Shown here: in pieces, positions 7,704 through 15,845 of the stretch
How positions within the stretch are numbered: position 1 is the first letter of the stretch
Layout of the letters: every line of letters starts with the position of its first letter
Source: Glaciecola sp. KUL10
GTDB lineage: Bacteria > Pseudomonadota > Gammaproteobacteria > Enterobacterales > Alteromonadaceae
Direction of reading: 5' to 3'
DNA: 64,000 nucleotides
NCBI RefSeq assembly: GCF_003203515.1
Contig: NZ_BGNG01000005.1
Coordinates: 248,001 to 312,000 of the forward strand
Notes under the pieces: model-generated
Seen by the model: only the letters and a program-made list of their open reading frames with translations
Databases searched by the model: none
What the model was told of the DNA's origin: nothing
Program-made: the position numbers and the translations under genes

Positions 7704-9749
7704 ATGAAAAACGTGAATTCGTTAGTTGTCTTATTTATATTATTTTTCGGGCTTTATCCCGTCACAGCCTGTTCTTCAGTTTCGATTGACGATGGTATTG
7801 CTCATGCTCCTATTCCCGCTAAGGCGGTTGAGCACATTGGTTGGGGTGGTGGTGGCGCTTTTACAAGCGTTGTCATGTATAAGGGCGATACGTACATATC
7901 ATCTGATGTTGCTGGTGTTTGGCGATTGGATAATGATAGTTGGATTCCTACGGTAAATGGCTTAGAAGACTATAATGTCACTAGTTTAGCTGTGCATGGC
8001 GAGAACTTATTGGCGATTAGCAGTTCGGGTCTTTTCACACTCGATGATGATAAAACATGGGTATCGTTAAACATCTCAATCAACACCAAGCGAAATACTA
8101 GTAAACAAGTTTACTCAGTCGCAAACGACGATTCTATTTGTGTAAGCGACTTAAAAGCAAAGCTAGTTTGCATAAATGGACGGACTATTGAAGAGCATCA
8201 GTACGAACTATCTCGACTGCATGGTATTCATTTTGACAAAGGCCAAAACAACGATGTCTATGGATTTGCAGATAAAAATCTTTATCGCCTAAATACTCAA
8301 GACCAAACTTATCAACTGATTAACACCTTCGATAGTAAAATTTTAAGAATCGTTACCGTTTCGGAAGATTCAATGCAGCTTGTGGTCACAGAAACTGCTA
8401 TTTACAAACTAGGTGATTTATCAAAACTTGGGATCAACACTGATCAAAAAATTATAAATGTACTTGTTTCAGAACACGGAGAAACCAGCCAAAACTTTAT
8501 TGCACTCGGTAGCCAATGGAATACCAAGCTTCATTATTTAACATATGAAAACAATGCTTTGGTGGTAGGCGACCGCGTGGGCATTTCTTATGATGAATCA
8601 CTTCCATTTCGTAAGTGGCGCAAGTCAATAACAATGCCGTTGGGTACGCCCATCATGGTCGGTGATAACATGTGGTTTGCGGATTATTGGGGAGTTTACA
8701 AATACTCACAAAACGCAAAGCGCTTTGAAGAATATTCTCTTGATGCATCAAATTTTGTAGGTACAGATATCGAGCTAGACGGAGATACACTCTTTATAGC
8801 AAGTATGGATAATGGCATCGTTTCAACTCCCCAATTCTCATTCTCAGACCAAAGATTTAATAGCGTTTTTCCGAGAACTGGGACCGATTGGCGAATGGCT
8901 GGTCATGTATGGTCCATTAAACATCAGCAAGGTGAAGTCTACGCAACGATATCACCTTGGAACCAAGCCAGTGATTTTGTTTTAGCATTTGATGAAAACG
9001 AAGAGGTAAAGTGGGCGCAGCAACTTGGTGAGTATACAAACAGACGCGATGAAAAGGCATTTTGGGGTAACGGGTATAGTCGTCAACTCGTGCTGGGAGA
9101 TAGTGATATCTTTACCGTTAGAGACGGTAAAACAGGCGGTTTATTCAAAATTGCAGATTACCAAAATAAAACGTCAGATGAACAAACGCAAAACGCGCCA
9201 ATTGCAGCATTAAGGCAAGATGAAAACAATAGAGTGTTTAGAGGATTAGTTGTATTTGAAAATCAACTTGTTTCGTATCATATCGAAGAACAAAACACAC
9301 TTAGATTTTCCGATATGGAAACTGGTGAAGTAACGTCAACAATACTACTGCCTAGTAACTTGTGGGTGTTTGAACTAAAGACAATAAATAATTCACTATA
9401 CCTCTTGGGAGATCAAGGTAAGCCTGTCATCTATCAACTAAAAGACGGCAGTATAAAAGCAGTATTAACACGAGACCAATCAAGCTCATTTCTGGCGTTT
9501 AATGCGAACCCAAGCGGAAGCCTGATGTTTGCATCAACTGTTAACTGGAGCTCAAAAAAAGACGCCGAGGTACTCATGTCCGCTGATCAGGGAGACAACT
9601 GGAAAGATATCTCTTGCCTCATGGAAAATCGAAGCGGCGCAGTTGATATAGAGTTTGATGAATGGGGTGAGTATGCGTATGTTCTTATGCATGTAGGTGG
9701 AGTAATGAAACTAGATGTATGGTTTTTGGAGGGGTTTGATGGATGTTGA
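7704..9749 (+). CDS. Putative lipoprotein with Asp-box/beta-propeller-like repeats
   Basis: 681 residues. The N-terminus is a lipoprotein signal peptide with hydrophobic segment LVVLFILFFGLYP and lipobox VTAC, so C23 would be lipidated. The body is rich in short beta-strand repeats (DTYISSDVAGVWRL, ENLLAISSSGLF), and near the C-terminus SADQGDNW matches the Asp-box (SxDxGxxW) of sialidase/sortilin-like propellers. No sialidase arginine triad or catalytic motif was identified, so a binding or structural role at the outer membrane is as likely as an enzymatic one. It sits between the epimerase (divergent) and a PEP-CTERM-like gene. The start ATG is 12 bp after a T8 run. Three cysteines beyond C23 could form disulfides. 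Confidence 0.8.
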   Translation: MKNVNSLVVLFILFFGLYPVTACSSVSIDDGIAHAPIPAKAVEHIGWGGGGAFTSVVMYKGDTYISSDVAGVWRLDNDSWIPTVNGLEDYNVTSLAVHGENLLAISSSGLFTLDDDKTWVSLNISINTKRNTSKQVYSVANDDSICVSDLKAKLVCINGRTIEEHQYELSRLHGIHFDKGQNNDVYGFADKNLYRLNTQDQTYQLINTFDSKILRIVTVSEDSMQLVVTETAIYKLGDLSKLGINTDQKIINVLVSEHGETSQNFIALGSQWNTKLHYLTYENNALVVGDRVGISYDESLPFRKWRKSITMPLGTPIMVGDNMWFADYWGVYKYSQNAKRFEEYSLDASNFVGTDIELDGDTLFIASMDNGIVSTPQFSFSDQRFNSVFPRTGTDWRMAGHVWSIKHQQGEVYATISPWNQASDFVLAFDENEEVKWAQQLGEYTNRRDEKAFWGNGYSRQLVLGDSDIFTVRDGKTGGLFKIADYQNKTSDEQTQNAPIAALRQDENNRVFRGLVVFENQLVSYHIEEQNTLRFSDMETGEVTSTILLPSNLWVFELKTINNSLYLLGDQGKPVIYQLKDGSIKAVLTRDQSSSFLAFNANPSGSLMFASTVNWSSKKDAEVLMSADQGDNWKDISCLMENRSGAVDIEFDEWGEYAYVLMHVGGVMKLDVWFLEGFDGC

Positions 9750-9935
9750 ATTTATTATTACAGTAAAGAGCAAACTTCGACTAAATTTATTGGTTTATGG
9801 CAAACAATAACAAGTCAGGATTTTTTACATTACTTAAAACCGACAAAATAAACTTCTTTAAATTCATGCAGCTAAATGTTGGCATATTTCATGCTTTCCA
9901 TGTATAGAAATATTATCAATGGTTAAGGAAATTCA

Positions 9936-10556
9936 ATGAAAAAGCTTTTTATTAAAATAGCGCTAACGGTGATAACAATTATCGGTTCTAACGCAAACGC
10001 AGCATTTATTACGAATAGCGACATTGCGAGCGTTTCAGTAGACGCTGCTCCTTCAAATTATACAATAGCAAATATAGACGCTCTGTTCGACGGCATTTTT
10101 GGAACTTCGAGCCCTGATGTCGCATTTACTGCGAATGCTCAAGGTGGAACTCGCGTTAGTAGTGCACTGCCCATCTCGCTGACATTTGCATTAAACGGTA
10201 AATTTGATATTTTCGGTGCTGGCATAGCGAATGATTTTGGAAGTTTATTCCTACAGCAGGTTAGTGCTTTGGAAATTATATTCAATACAGATACTGGACA
10301 GATAGCAGTGTCTAATAGCATGTTGGTTCAAAACACTTTCAGCGTGATTGATTTAGGCAGCATTGCCGCTTTCGGAGTAGATAGTTTTACGGTAAATATC
10401 TTCGGTAGTCAGGGCAATAAGGTGGAGTTGAGAGAAATTGTATTAGAAGCAACAAAACAAGTTACGAGTTCTTCTTCAATCAGTGAACCTATATATACAA
10501 GTGCTTTGTTTTTAGCGCTGCTCGCTGCTGCAAGAACAAGACGCAGCAAGCGATAA
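9936..10556 (+). CDS. Secreted PEP-CTERM-like protein (possible exosortase substrate)
   Basis: 206 residues with an N-terminal signal peptide ending in SNANA. The middle is Ser/Asn/Ala-rich beta-type sequence typical of PEP-CTERM exoproteins. The C-terminus has the tripartite layout of an exosortase sorting signal: a short SEP motif in place of PEP (SISEPIYTS), a hydrophobic stretch (ALFLALLAAA) and a basic tail (RTRRSKR). Exosortase substrates are usually encoded near exopolysaccharide loci, as here. No exosortase gene lies in the window, so processing is inference. The ATG has AAGGAAATTCA upstream. The gene ends just before a strong terminator. Confidence 0.8.
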   Translation: MKKLFIKIALTVITIIGSNANAAFITNSDIASVSVDAAPSNYTIANIDALFDGIFGTSSPDVAFTANAQGGTRVSSALPISLTFALNGKFDIFGAGIANDFGSLFLQQVSALEIIFNTDTGQIAVSNSMLVQNTFSVIDLGSIAAFGVDSFTVNIFGSQGNKVELREIVLEATKQVTSSSSISEPIYTSALFLALLAAARTRRSKR

Positions 10557-10582
10557 AAACAATCTAAAACATTAAAAATTTT

Positions 10583-10610
10583 AGCGGCATAAGAAATGCC
10601 GCTTTTTTTT
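10583..10610 (+). terminator. Rho-independent terminator after the PEP-CTERM-like gene
   Basis: AGCGGCAT (10583-10590) pairs with ATGCCGCT (10596-10603) around AAGAA, followed by T8. It ends 2-11 bp before the candidate starts of the flippase gene, so transcription from upstream into that gene must pass this hairpin. Confidence 0.85.
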
Positions 10611-10612
10611 GG

Positions 10613-12118
10613 GTGAAAAATTTGAATGAAGTTAGAAAAAAGATGTTCAGAGGTGTTGCATCTCTTGGGCTAGGGGCATCTGCGAGCAAAGTCATATCAT
10701 TTATAACCACAATAGTCACTGCCAGACTGCTATCACCAGAACACTTTGGGCTTGTCGCAGTTGTAACGGCGGTCATTGCTTTTGCAGAAATATTTAATCA
10801 CATTGGTTTAGCGGCTGCTGTTGTGCAAAAAAGGAGACTCAGCCAAAGGCAATTAAGCAGTTGCTTTTTCTTATCAATAGCGCTTTCGATTTTGATTTTC
10901 AGTGTCGCATTATCTACTAGAACATCTCTCGCTCAGTTTTATAACAATGACGAAATAGGAAGAATTTTTGTTTTAATCTCTTTTTCATTATTAATAAATG
11001 GTTTTTCTGTGATTCATTACGCAATCATTCAAAAACAAATGAGATTTGCTCTAATCGCTAAAATTGAAGTTCTAGCTGTAATGTTTCAATCAATTCTAAC
11101 TATAACTCTAGCTATCTTAAAATACGAAGCTTGGGCGCTGGCCTGGGGTATTTTAGGCTATAGCACTTTTCGGAGTGTGAGCTATATATTGTCGAGCTGT
11201 TGGGCTCCATCCTTGTTATTTTCAATACGAAAGTCACTTATCCTAATAAAATTTGGACTTAGTGTAACATATACAAGAATAACGTGGATGCTATATAACA
11301 AAGCTGATATGGTGCTAGTCGGAAAGTATTCTTCTCCAATAGACACCGGCTATTATACCATGGCGATGAATTTAGCTAGACTCCCTTCTAACACTATCGT
11401 TTCTCTAGCCATGGGGGTTGCGCCAGTAACTTTTGCAAAATTAAAGCACAACAAAAATGAACTCTTTACGGCTCTTAATCAATTAACATTTGGCTTAACT
11501 ATGGTTTGTTTCCCTCTAATGTTTGGTCTAATAGCGATAGCACCTGAAATGATACCATTACTACTTGGTGATAAGTGGGCTGATTCCGTTATTCTGTTCC
11601 AGCTAATTGCAGTATTTTGCTGTTTTAAGTGTTTTGATCCTCTCTTGACACAGCTTCTTATTTCAACAGGCAAACAAAATATTACCGCACTTTTTACAAC
11701 TTTGTGCGCGATAGTCATTCCTGTTGCTGTGGCTTTGGGCGCGATCAACTATGGCGTGTTTGGGGCGGCAGCTGCGTGGGCTATTTGTTACCCTTTATTA
11801 TTTGTCTTCCTTCTTTACCTTTTGAAAAAACATATACAGATGAAATTGACAGCTTACATAGCTTCGATGAAAACACCTTTTATTACCAGTTTTTCAATGT
11901 ATTTTACAGTTTTCATATCTGGAGTTCTCCTAGAAACTAATTTAGAACTGTCGGGCACAATCTTAATGACCATTAAAATATTAATAGGCCTTGCAAGTTT
12001 TCTGTGCTTTTTGGTACTGTTTGGCAGGCGTGAAATAAAACAAATAAAGACAGCTCTCGAAAAGTTAGGAGTACCACCAAAACTTCTTAATTTCGCTTTT
12101 TTCAAAAATATTAGGTAA
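10613..12118 (+). CDS. Wzx-type polysaccharide flippase (MOP/PST family)
   Basis: About 500 residues with 12-14 hydrophobic helices. The N-terminus (GVASLGLGASASKVISFI ... ARLLSPEHFGLVAVV) is typical of the WzxC/PST group of lipid-linked oligosaccharide flippases. It would move undecaprenyl-linked repeat units across the inner membrane. The start is uncertain: GTG at 10613 has no ribosome site, TTG at 10622 is preceded by GGTGA, and ATG at 10643 is also possible. The gene begins immediately after a terminator hairpin, leaving almost no room for a separate promoter. It is followed after 6 bp by a glycosyltransferase gene, so 10613-13858 looks like one operon. Confidence 0.9.
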   Translation: MKNLNEVRKKMFRGVASLGLGASASKVISFITTIVTARLLSPEHFGLVAVVTAVIAFAEIFNHIGLAAAVVQKRRLSQRQLSSCFFLSIALSILIFSVALSTRTSLAQFYNNDEIGRIFVLISFSLLINGFSVIHYAIIQKQMRFALIAKIEVLAVMFQSILTITLAILKYEAWALAWGILGYSTFRSVSYILSSCWAPSLLFSIRKSLILIKFGLSVTYTRITWMLYNKADMVLVGKYSSPIDTGYYTMAMNLARLPSNTIVSLAMGVAPVTFAKLKHNKNELFTALNQLTFGLTMVCFPLMFGLIAIAPEMIPLLLGDKWADSVILFQLIAVFCCFKCFDPLLTQLLISTGKQNITALFTTLCAIVIPVAVALGAINYGVFGAAAAWAICYPLLFVFLLYLLKKHIQMKLTAYIASMKTPFITSFSMYFTVFISGVLLETNLELSGTILMTIKILIGLASFLCFLVLFGRREIKQIKTALEKLGVPPKLLNFAFFKNIR

Positions 12119-12124
12119 TTCGGT

Positions 12125-13042
12125 TTGAACAACGAGATATTGCAAAAAATAAACGAATACGGTATTTCTGCTCTATTGATAAAAAAGCTTTCGCAACAAA
12201 TTAATAGTTCAAGTACGCTAGGTAAACGCATTACGTTAAAATCTCAACAAATGACCAAGAGTGCTATTGTCAAAAACCTTGGTTTGAACAAACAACGTTT
12301 CAGCACCTATAATTTGTTAACTGCAAGTAAAGGCATACCTAACAAAGTCTGGGTATGTTGGTGGACAGGCGAACATACTCTTCCTCCAATTTGCAAATTA
12401 TGTATTGCAAGCATGAATAAACAATTTGGCTCTGCGAACGTAACTTTGATTACTAAAGAGAATGTGGGAAAGTATGTTGATATAGATTCTAATATTTTGA
12501 AACGGCTTGAAACGAACTCGATAACGATTCAAACCTTTTCTGATTTGTTAAGAGCAAAATTACTTTATCAACATGGTGGCTTTTGGCTTGATGCAACGAT
12601 TTTCGTGACAGAAAAACCTTCAGCAGATGAGAATCAGGATTTTTTTTCAATTAAAAGAGCAGGTGCGTCTCAGTATGTTTCTAATAAAAACTGGACTGCG
12701 TTCGCATTAGGTTCATCCTCAAAAAACCCAGTTTTCAAATTCTTAAGCGATATGTTTGAGCAACATTTTGCTCAAAATTCTACACTTCTGGACTACTTTC
12801 TCGTAGATTATTTAATTGCAATCGCGTACGAAAATATAGAAGTCGCGGCTGAGCAAATTGACAGTTTACCGATAAACTCCTTAGACTGCTATCAATTATT
12901 GTCGAACCTCAACCAACCTTTTGATTCAGAAAAATATAATAATATTTGTCACTTTGATAGCCTTCACAAATTAAACTGGAAGTCGAATCCACCTAAAAAT
13001 ATCCAAAGTACTTATCACAAATTAGCTGAACTTGTAGAGTAA
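12125..13042 (+). CDS. Capsular polysaccharide synthesis glycosyltransferase (Caps_synth/GT32-like)
   Basis: 305 residues. After a basic N-terminus, NKVWVCWWTGEHTLPP opens the Caps_synth domain. The acceptor/donor region includes FSDLLRAKLLYQHGGFWLDA, where LDAT corresponds to the DxD-type metal and nucleotide-sugar site of GT32-like enzymes. It is a cytosolic transferase that adds a sugar to the growing repeat unit. The TTG start lies 6 bp after the flippase stop, and the sulfotransferase gene starts 9 bp after its end. A T8 run at 12640-12647, in the codons for QDFFSIK, is in frame here; compare the out-of-frame T8 at 19462. The sugar donor is unknown. Confidence 0.85.
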   Translation: MNNEILQKINEYGISALLIKKLSQQINSSSTLGKRITLKSQQMTKSAIVKNLGLNKQRFSTYNLLTASKGIPNKVWVCWWTGEHTLPPICKLCIASMNKQFGSANVTLITKENVGKYVDIDSNILKRLETNSITIQTFSDLLRAKLLYQHGGFWLDATIFVTEKPSADENQDFFSIKRAGASQYVSNKNWTAFALGSSSKNPVFKFLSDMFEQHFAQNSTLLDYFLVDYLIAIAYENIEVAAEQIDSLPINSLDCYQLLSNLNQPFDSEKYNNICHFDSLHKLNWKSNPPKNIQSTYHKLAELVE

Positions 13043-13051
13043 GATTTCCAT

Positions 13052-13858
13052 ATGCCATTATTTTTTAACCGTAACCGAAAGTTGTTATATATACATGTTC
13101 CGAAGTGCGCTGGAACGAGTGTTGAGAAACACTTGAAGCGCCACAGTGATTTTTCATTTTTGTTTCATAAAACTAGTGAACACGACTTTCGTTGCAATCC
13201 ACAACATTTTCATGCTCCGTTACTTAAGCAAATGATTCATGACGTTGAAACTATCCCTTCTTTTATGATAGTGAGGCATCCAATACTCAGAGTAATGTCT
13301 GAGCACGGTTATCAAAAAACACAGGGTTACTCAGGAAATATACAATTTGAAGCTCATGTAAGACGCTTTTTCTTTAGATATTCTTTCGACCCCTTCACAT
13401 ACGACAACCATATCCGTCCCCAAAGTGAATTTTACTTAAAGACTACCAAAGTCTTTAGACTGGAAGAGGGACTTAAACGGCCACTAGAGTTTTGCAATTC
13501 AATTCTAATACCTGAAGAGAATCGTATGATTGAAGAAAGCTCCAGCCCGAAGGTCAACATGAGCAATCAAGATGAATATACAATAACAGGCCGGACGGTT
13601 AATAGCGTACAAAACTTTTATGACGCAGATTTTACACTTTTTGGCTATCAAAAGCTAAAAATAGATGATGGTGAAGTGATTAGCTCTTCAGAGTTAAAAC
13701 AAGAAATCAAAACACATAAATTAGGTAAATTAAAAGACGATGAAGCATCCCAAGGAGCCAGTTTGGTCGCTTTCAAACAAGCTAAAGTGTTACCCGCACT
13801 TAATAAGACACTTAGCTTAACAACGAGGATCTTTAAAGGAATCGAAAAATTAATTTAA
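13052..13858 (+). CDS. Carbohydrate sulfotransferase (Sulfotransfer_2-like)
   Basis: 268 residues. The 5'-phosphosulfate-binding loop is LLYIHVPKCAGTSVEKHL (residues 11-28, with K18), and the 3'-phosphate-binding segment is FMIVRHPILRVMSEHGY near residue 72. These identify a PAPS-dependent sulfotransferase of the Golgi-type/heparan-like family found in bacterial polysaccharide clusters. It would transfer sulfate to a glycan hydroxyl in the cytosol before export. The position directly behind a flippase and a glycosyltransferase supports a sulfated exopolysaccharide, common in marine bacteria. The C-terminal ~70 residues are helical and not part of the conserved core. The acceptor cannot be deduced. 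Confidence 0.88.
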   Translation: MPLFFNRNRKLLYIHVPKCAGTSVEKHLKRHSDFSFLFHKTSEHDFRCNPQHFHAPLLKQMIHDVETIPSFMIVRHPILRVMSEHGYQKTQGYSGNIQFEAHVRRFFFRYSFDPFTYDNHIRPQSEFYLKTTKVFRLEEGLKRPLEFCNSILIPEENRMIEESSSPKVNMSNQDEYTITGRTVNSVQNFYDADFTLFGYQKLKIDDGEVISSSELKQEIKTHKLGKLKDDEASQGASLVAFKQAKVLPALNKTLSLTTRIFKGIEKLI

Positions 13859-13886
13859 TTTCTTACCACTAAATGCTATCTTCGCA

Positions 13887-15815
13887 TCAATGTGCTGATA
13901 TCACAGTGCCTGCTTCCTCCAGAAAGAACTTATCGATATATGGTTTCAATATTGTTTGACTAACCATTATAGATCCCTCTAACGATAAATGACCGTAGTC
14001 CCAAACTACAGGTGTGTTTTCATCATCTACCTTTGCCAAACATCCTTCCTTGTTGCATAAACCATCTGTTACTGAAATGTAATTGATCGAAGAGCCTTCG
14101 TACTTTTCTTTAAGTTTTTCATCTATATCAAGTATTCTGGATACAAAAGATGGATCATCAAACCGAACTGTTGTTGAATCAAAATGTCTTTTAGCGATAG
14201 CGCTTGGTAAAGACGGTTTCCATTGAGGTACTGGACCAACTAGCACCACATGAGAATTAAGCTTGTTTTTTCGTAAATAGTCTACAATATCTATAAAATT
14301 ATTTTTGTCGTGGTCTGTTTGTTGGGCAAGTAAAACAATTTTGGGATTCACCTCTAACAGCGCTTTCAAAACTCTCTTGTTTGCTCTATCACAAGCAATT
14401 TTAAATTGACCGGTCGATACATCATCTTCTTTTACCAATGGTCTACATGCGGAGCTAGCTATTTGTGAGATAGGTTGCTTCGTAAAAGTCTGACGAACTC
14501 CATATGAGATGGATTGGGCGTGTGAATCTCCCCAAATGAAAATACCGCCTTTACCTGTTTGGATGCACTCACTCGCTATTTCTTCAGATTTTGCAACAAA
14601 CGCTTCCGCATCAAAATAATTACACTGTTGACTATATGCACTATCCAAATATTTTTTGTAATTACTTCGATGATATTTTGCCATATACTTAGCTTGTTCA
14701 GAATTAGTTACTTCTCTCACGGATGAGTCAACTCCTTCACTCACATAAACTACGAGACCAAATACAGATGCAATAGCAGCAAAAAGTATAGGCTTGTGGT
14801 TTATAACTGAGATCCCACTTCCCCATGTCTTTCTAAATTTCATTTGCTCGACATACTGAAAACTAATCATCCCAGCAAGTACCGAAATCGCCACTCCAAG
14901 CATGCTAAAAACCAGCCCAAGTGAATAAGAATAAATAAAAACAGCTATTGGCCAATGCCACAAATAGATTGAATATGACCATTTCCCCAGATATCTAAAT
15001 GCTAAATTATTGGTAAATATACTCGATTGTAAGTTAGCTTGTATTATTAGATATGTACCAAATGTAGGCACTGCAGCAAGGTAACCAGGCCATAAATCTT
15101 CTTCATGGATAAACAAAACTGATAAGACTATCAGAAGAATACCTAGCATATTTATAAATTTTCTTACGGTCAAAGTAGCACGAAGAGGAAACAAAAAAGC
15201 GACACCACCCAGCATCATTTCCCAAGCTCGAGTTGGAAGAAGGAAATATGCAGGATTCGGCCAAATCGGTGTAGCCAGAAGAGAAAGCAAAAAACCGAGA
15301 AACACTCCAATAATAAGGATCACTTTCAATGAATTAAGAGTCATGAATTTTTTTAAAAATAGCAGCACTATTGGGTAAATAATATAGAACTGCCATTCGA
15401 CTGATAGTGACCATGTATGCAACAGCCATTTTTCATTCGATGCCACATCGAAGTACCCCGACTCTTTCCAATATACAATATTGGAAACAAACGCTAAACT
15501 ACTAATCACGTGCGTCGCGAGTTTTTCGTACTCCAAAGGAACTAACATAAACCAACCAAAAATTGTCATAAATATGCAAAGTATCGCTAGAGCGGGAATG
15601 ATTCTGTTTGCGCGAGCTAAGTAAAATGTAGCTAATGAAAAGTCTTCATTTTCTATACCTTTGAATATGATTCCTGTCATTAGAAAGCCAGAAATAACGA
15701 AAAAAATATCAACACCAACAAAGCCGCCGGGAAGCCATGCAGCGTTGAAATGAAACAATACAACCGCCAAAACAGCAATTGCTCGTAATCCGTTTATATC
15801 TTGTCTAAATCCCAC
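13887..15815 (-). CDS. Acyltransferase-3/SGNH fusion O-acyltransferase (OafA-like)
   Basis: 642 residues. The N-terminal ~350 residues form an acyltransferase-3 membrane domain: FRQDINGLRAIAVLAVVLFH with the catalytic-type His, then GGFVGVDIFFVISGFLMTG and about ten helices. The C-terminal periplasmic domain is SGNH-like, with block I GDSHAQSIS and the Asp/His block DYGHLSLEGS. Such fusions (OafA family) O-acetylate surface polysaccharides across the inner membrane. It lies 30 bp downstream of a paralogous acyltransferase on the same strand and converges with the sulfotransferase gene 28 bp away. Start ATG, ending with ISAH. Regiospecificity is unknown. Confidence 0.92.
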   Translation of the reverse strand: MGFRQDINGLRAIAVLAVVLFHFNAAWLPGGFVGVDIFFVISGFLMTGIIFKGIENEDFSLATFYLARANRIIPALAILCIFMTIFGWFMLVPLEYEKLATHVISSLAFVSNIVYWKESGYFDVASNEKWLLHTWSLSVEWQFYIIYPIVLLFLKKFMTLNSLKVILIIGVFLGFLLSLLATPIWPNPAYFLLPTRAWEMMLGGVAFLFPLRATLTVRKFINMLGILLIVLSVLFIHEEDLWPGYLAAVPTFGTYLIIQANLQSSIFTNNLAFRYLGKWSYSIYLWHWPIAVFIYSYSLGLVFSMLGVAISVLAGMISFQYVEQMKFRKTWGSGISVINHKPILFAAIASVFGLVVYVSEGVDSSVREVTNSEQAKYMAKYHRSNYKKYLDSAYSQQCNYFDAEAFVAKSEEIASECIQTGKGGIFIWGDSHAQSISYGVRQTFTKQPISQIASSACRPLVKEDDVSTGQFKIACDRANKRVLKALLEVNPKIVLLAQQTDHDKNNFIDIVDYLRKNKLNSHVVLVGPVPQWKPSLPSAIAKRHFDSTTVRFDDPSFVSRILDIDEKLKEKYEGSSINYISVTDGLCNKEGCLAKVDDENTPVVWDYGHLSLEGSIMVSQTILKPYIDKFFLEEAGTVISAH

Positions 15816-15845
15816 AACTAAACCCTAATTTGTGTTGATATATCA

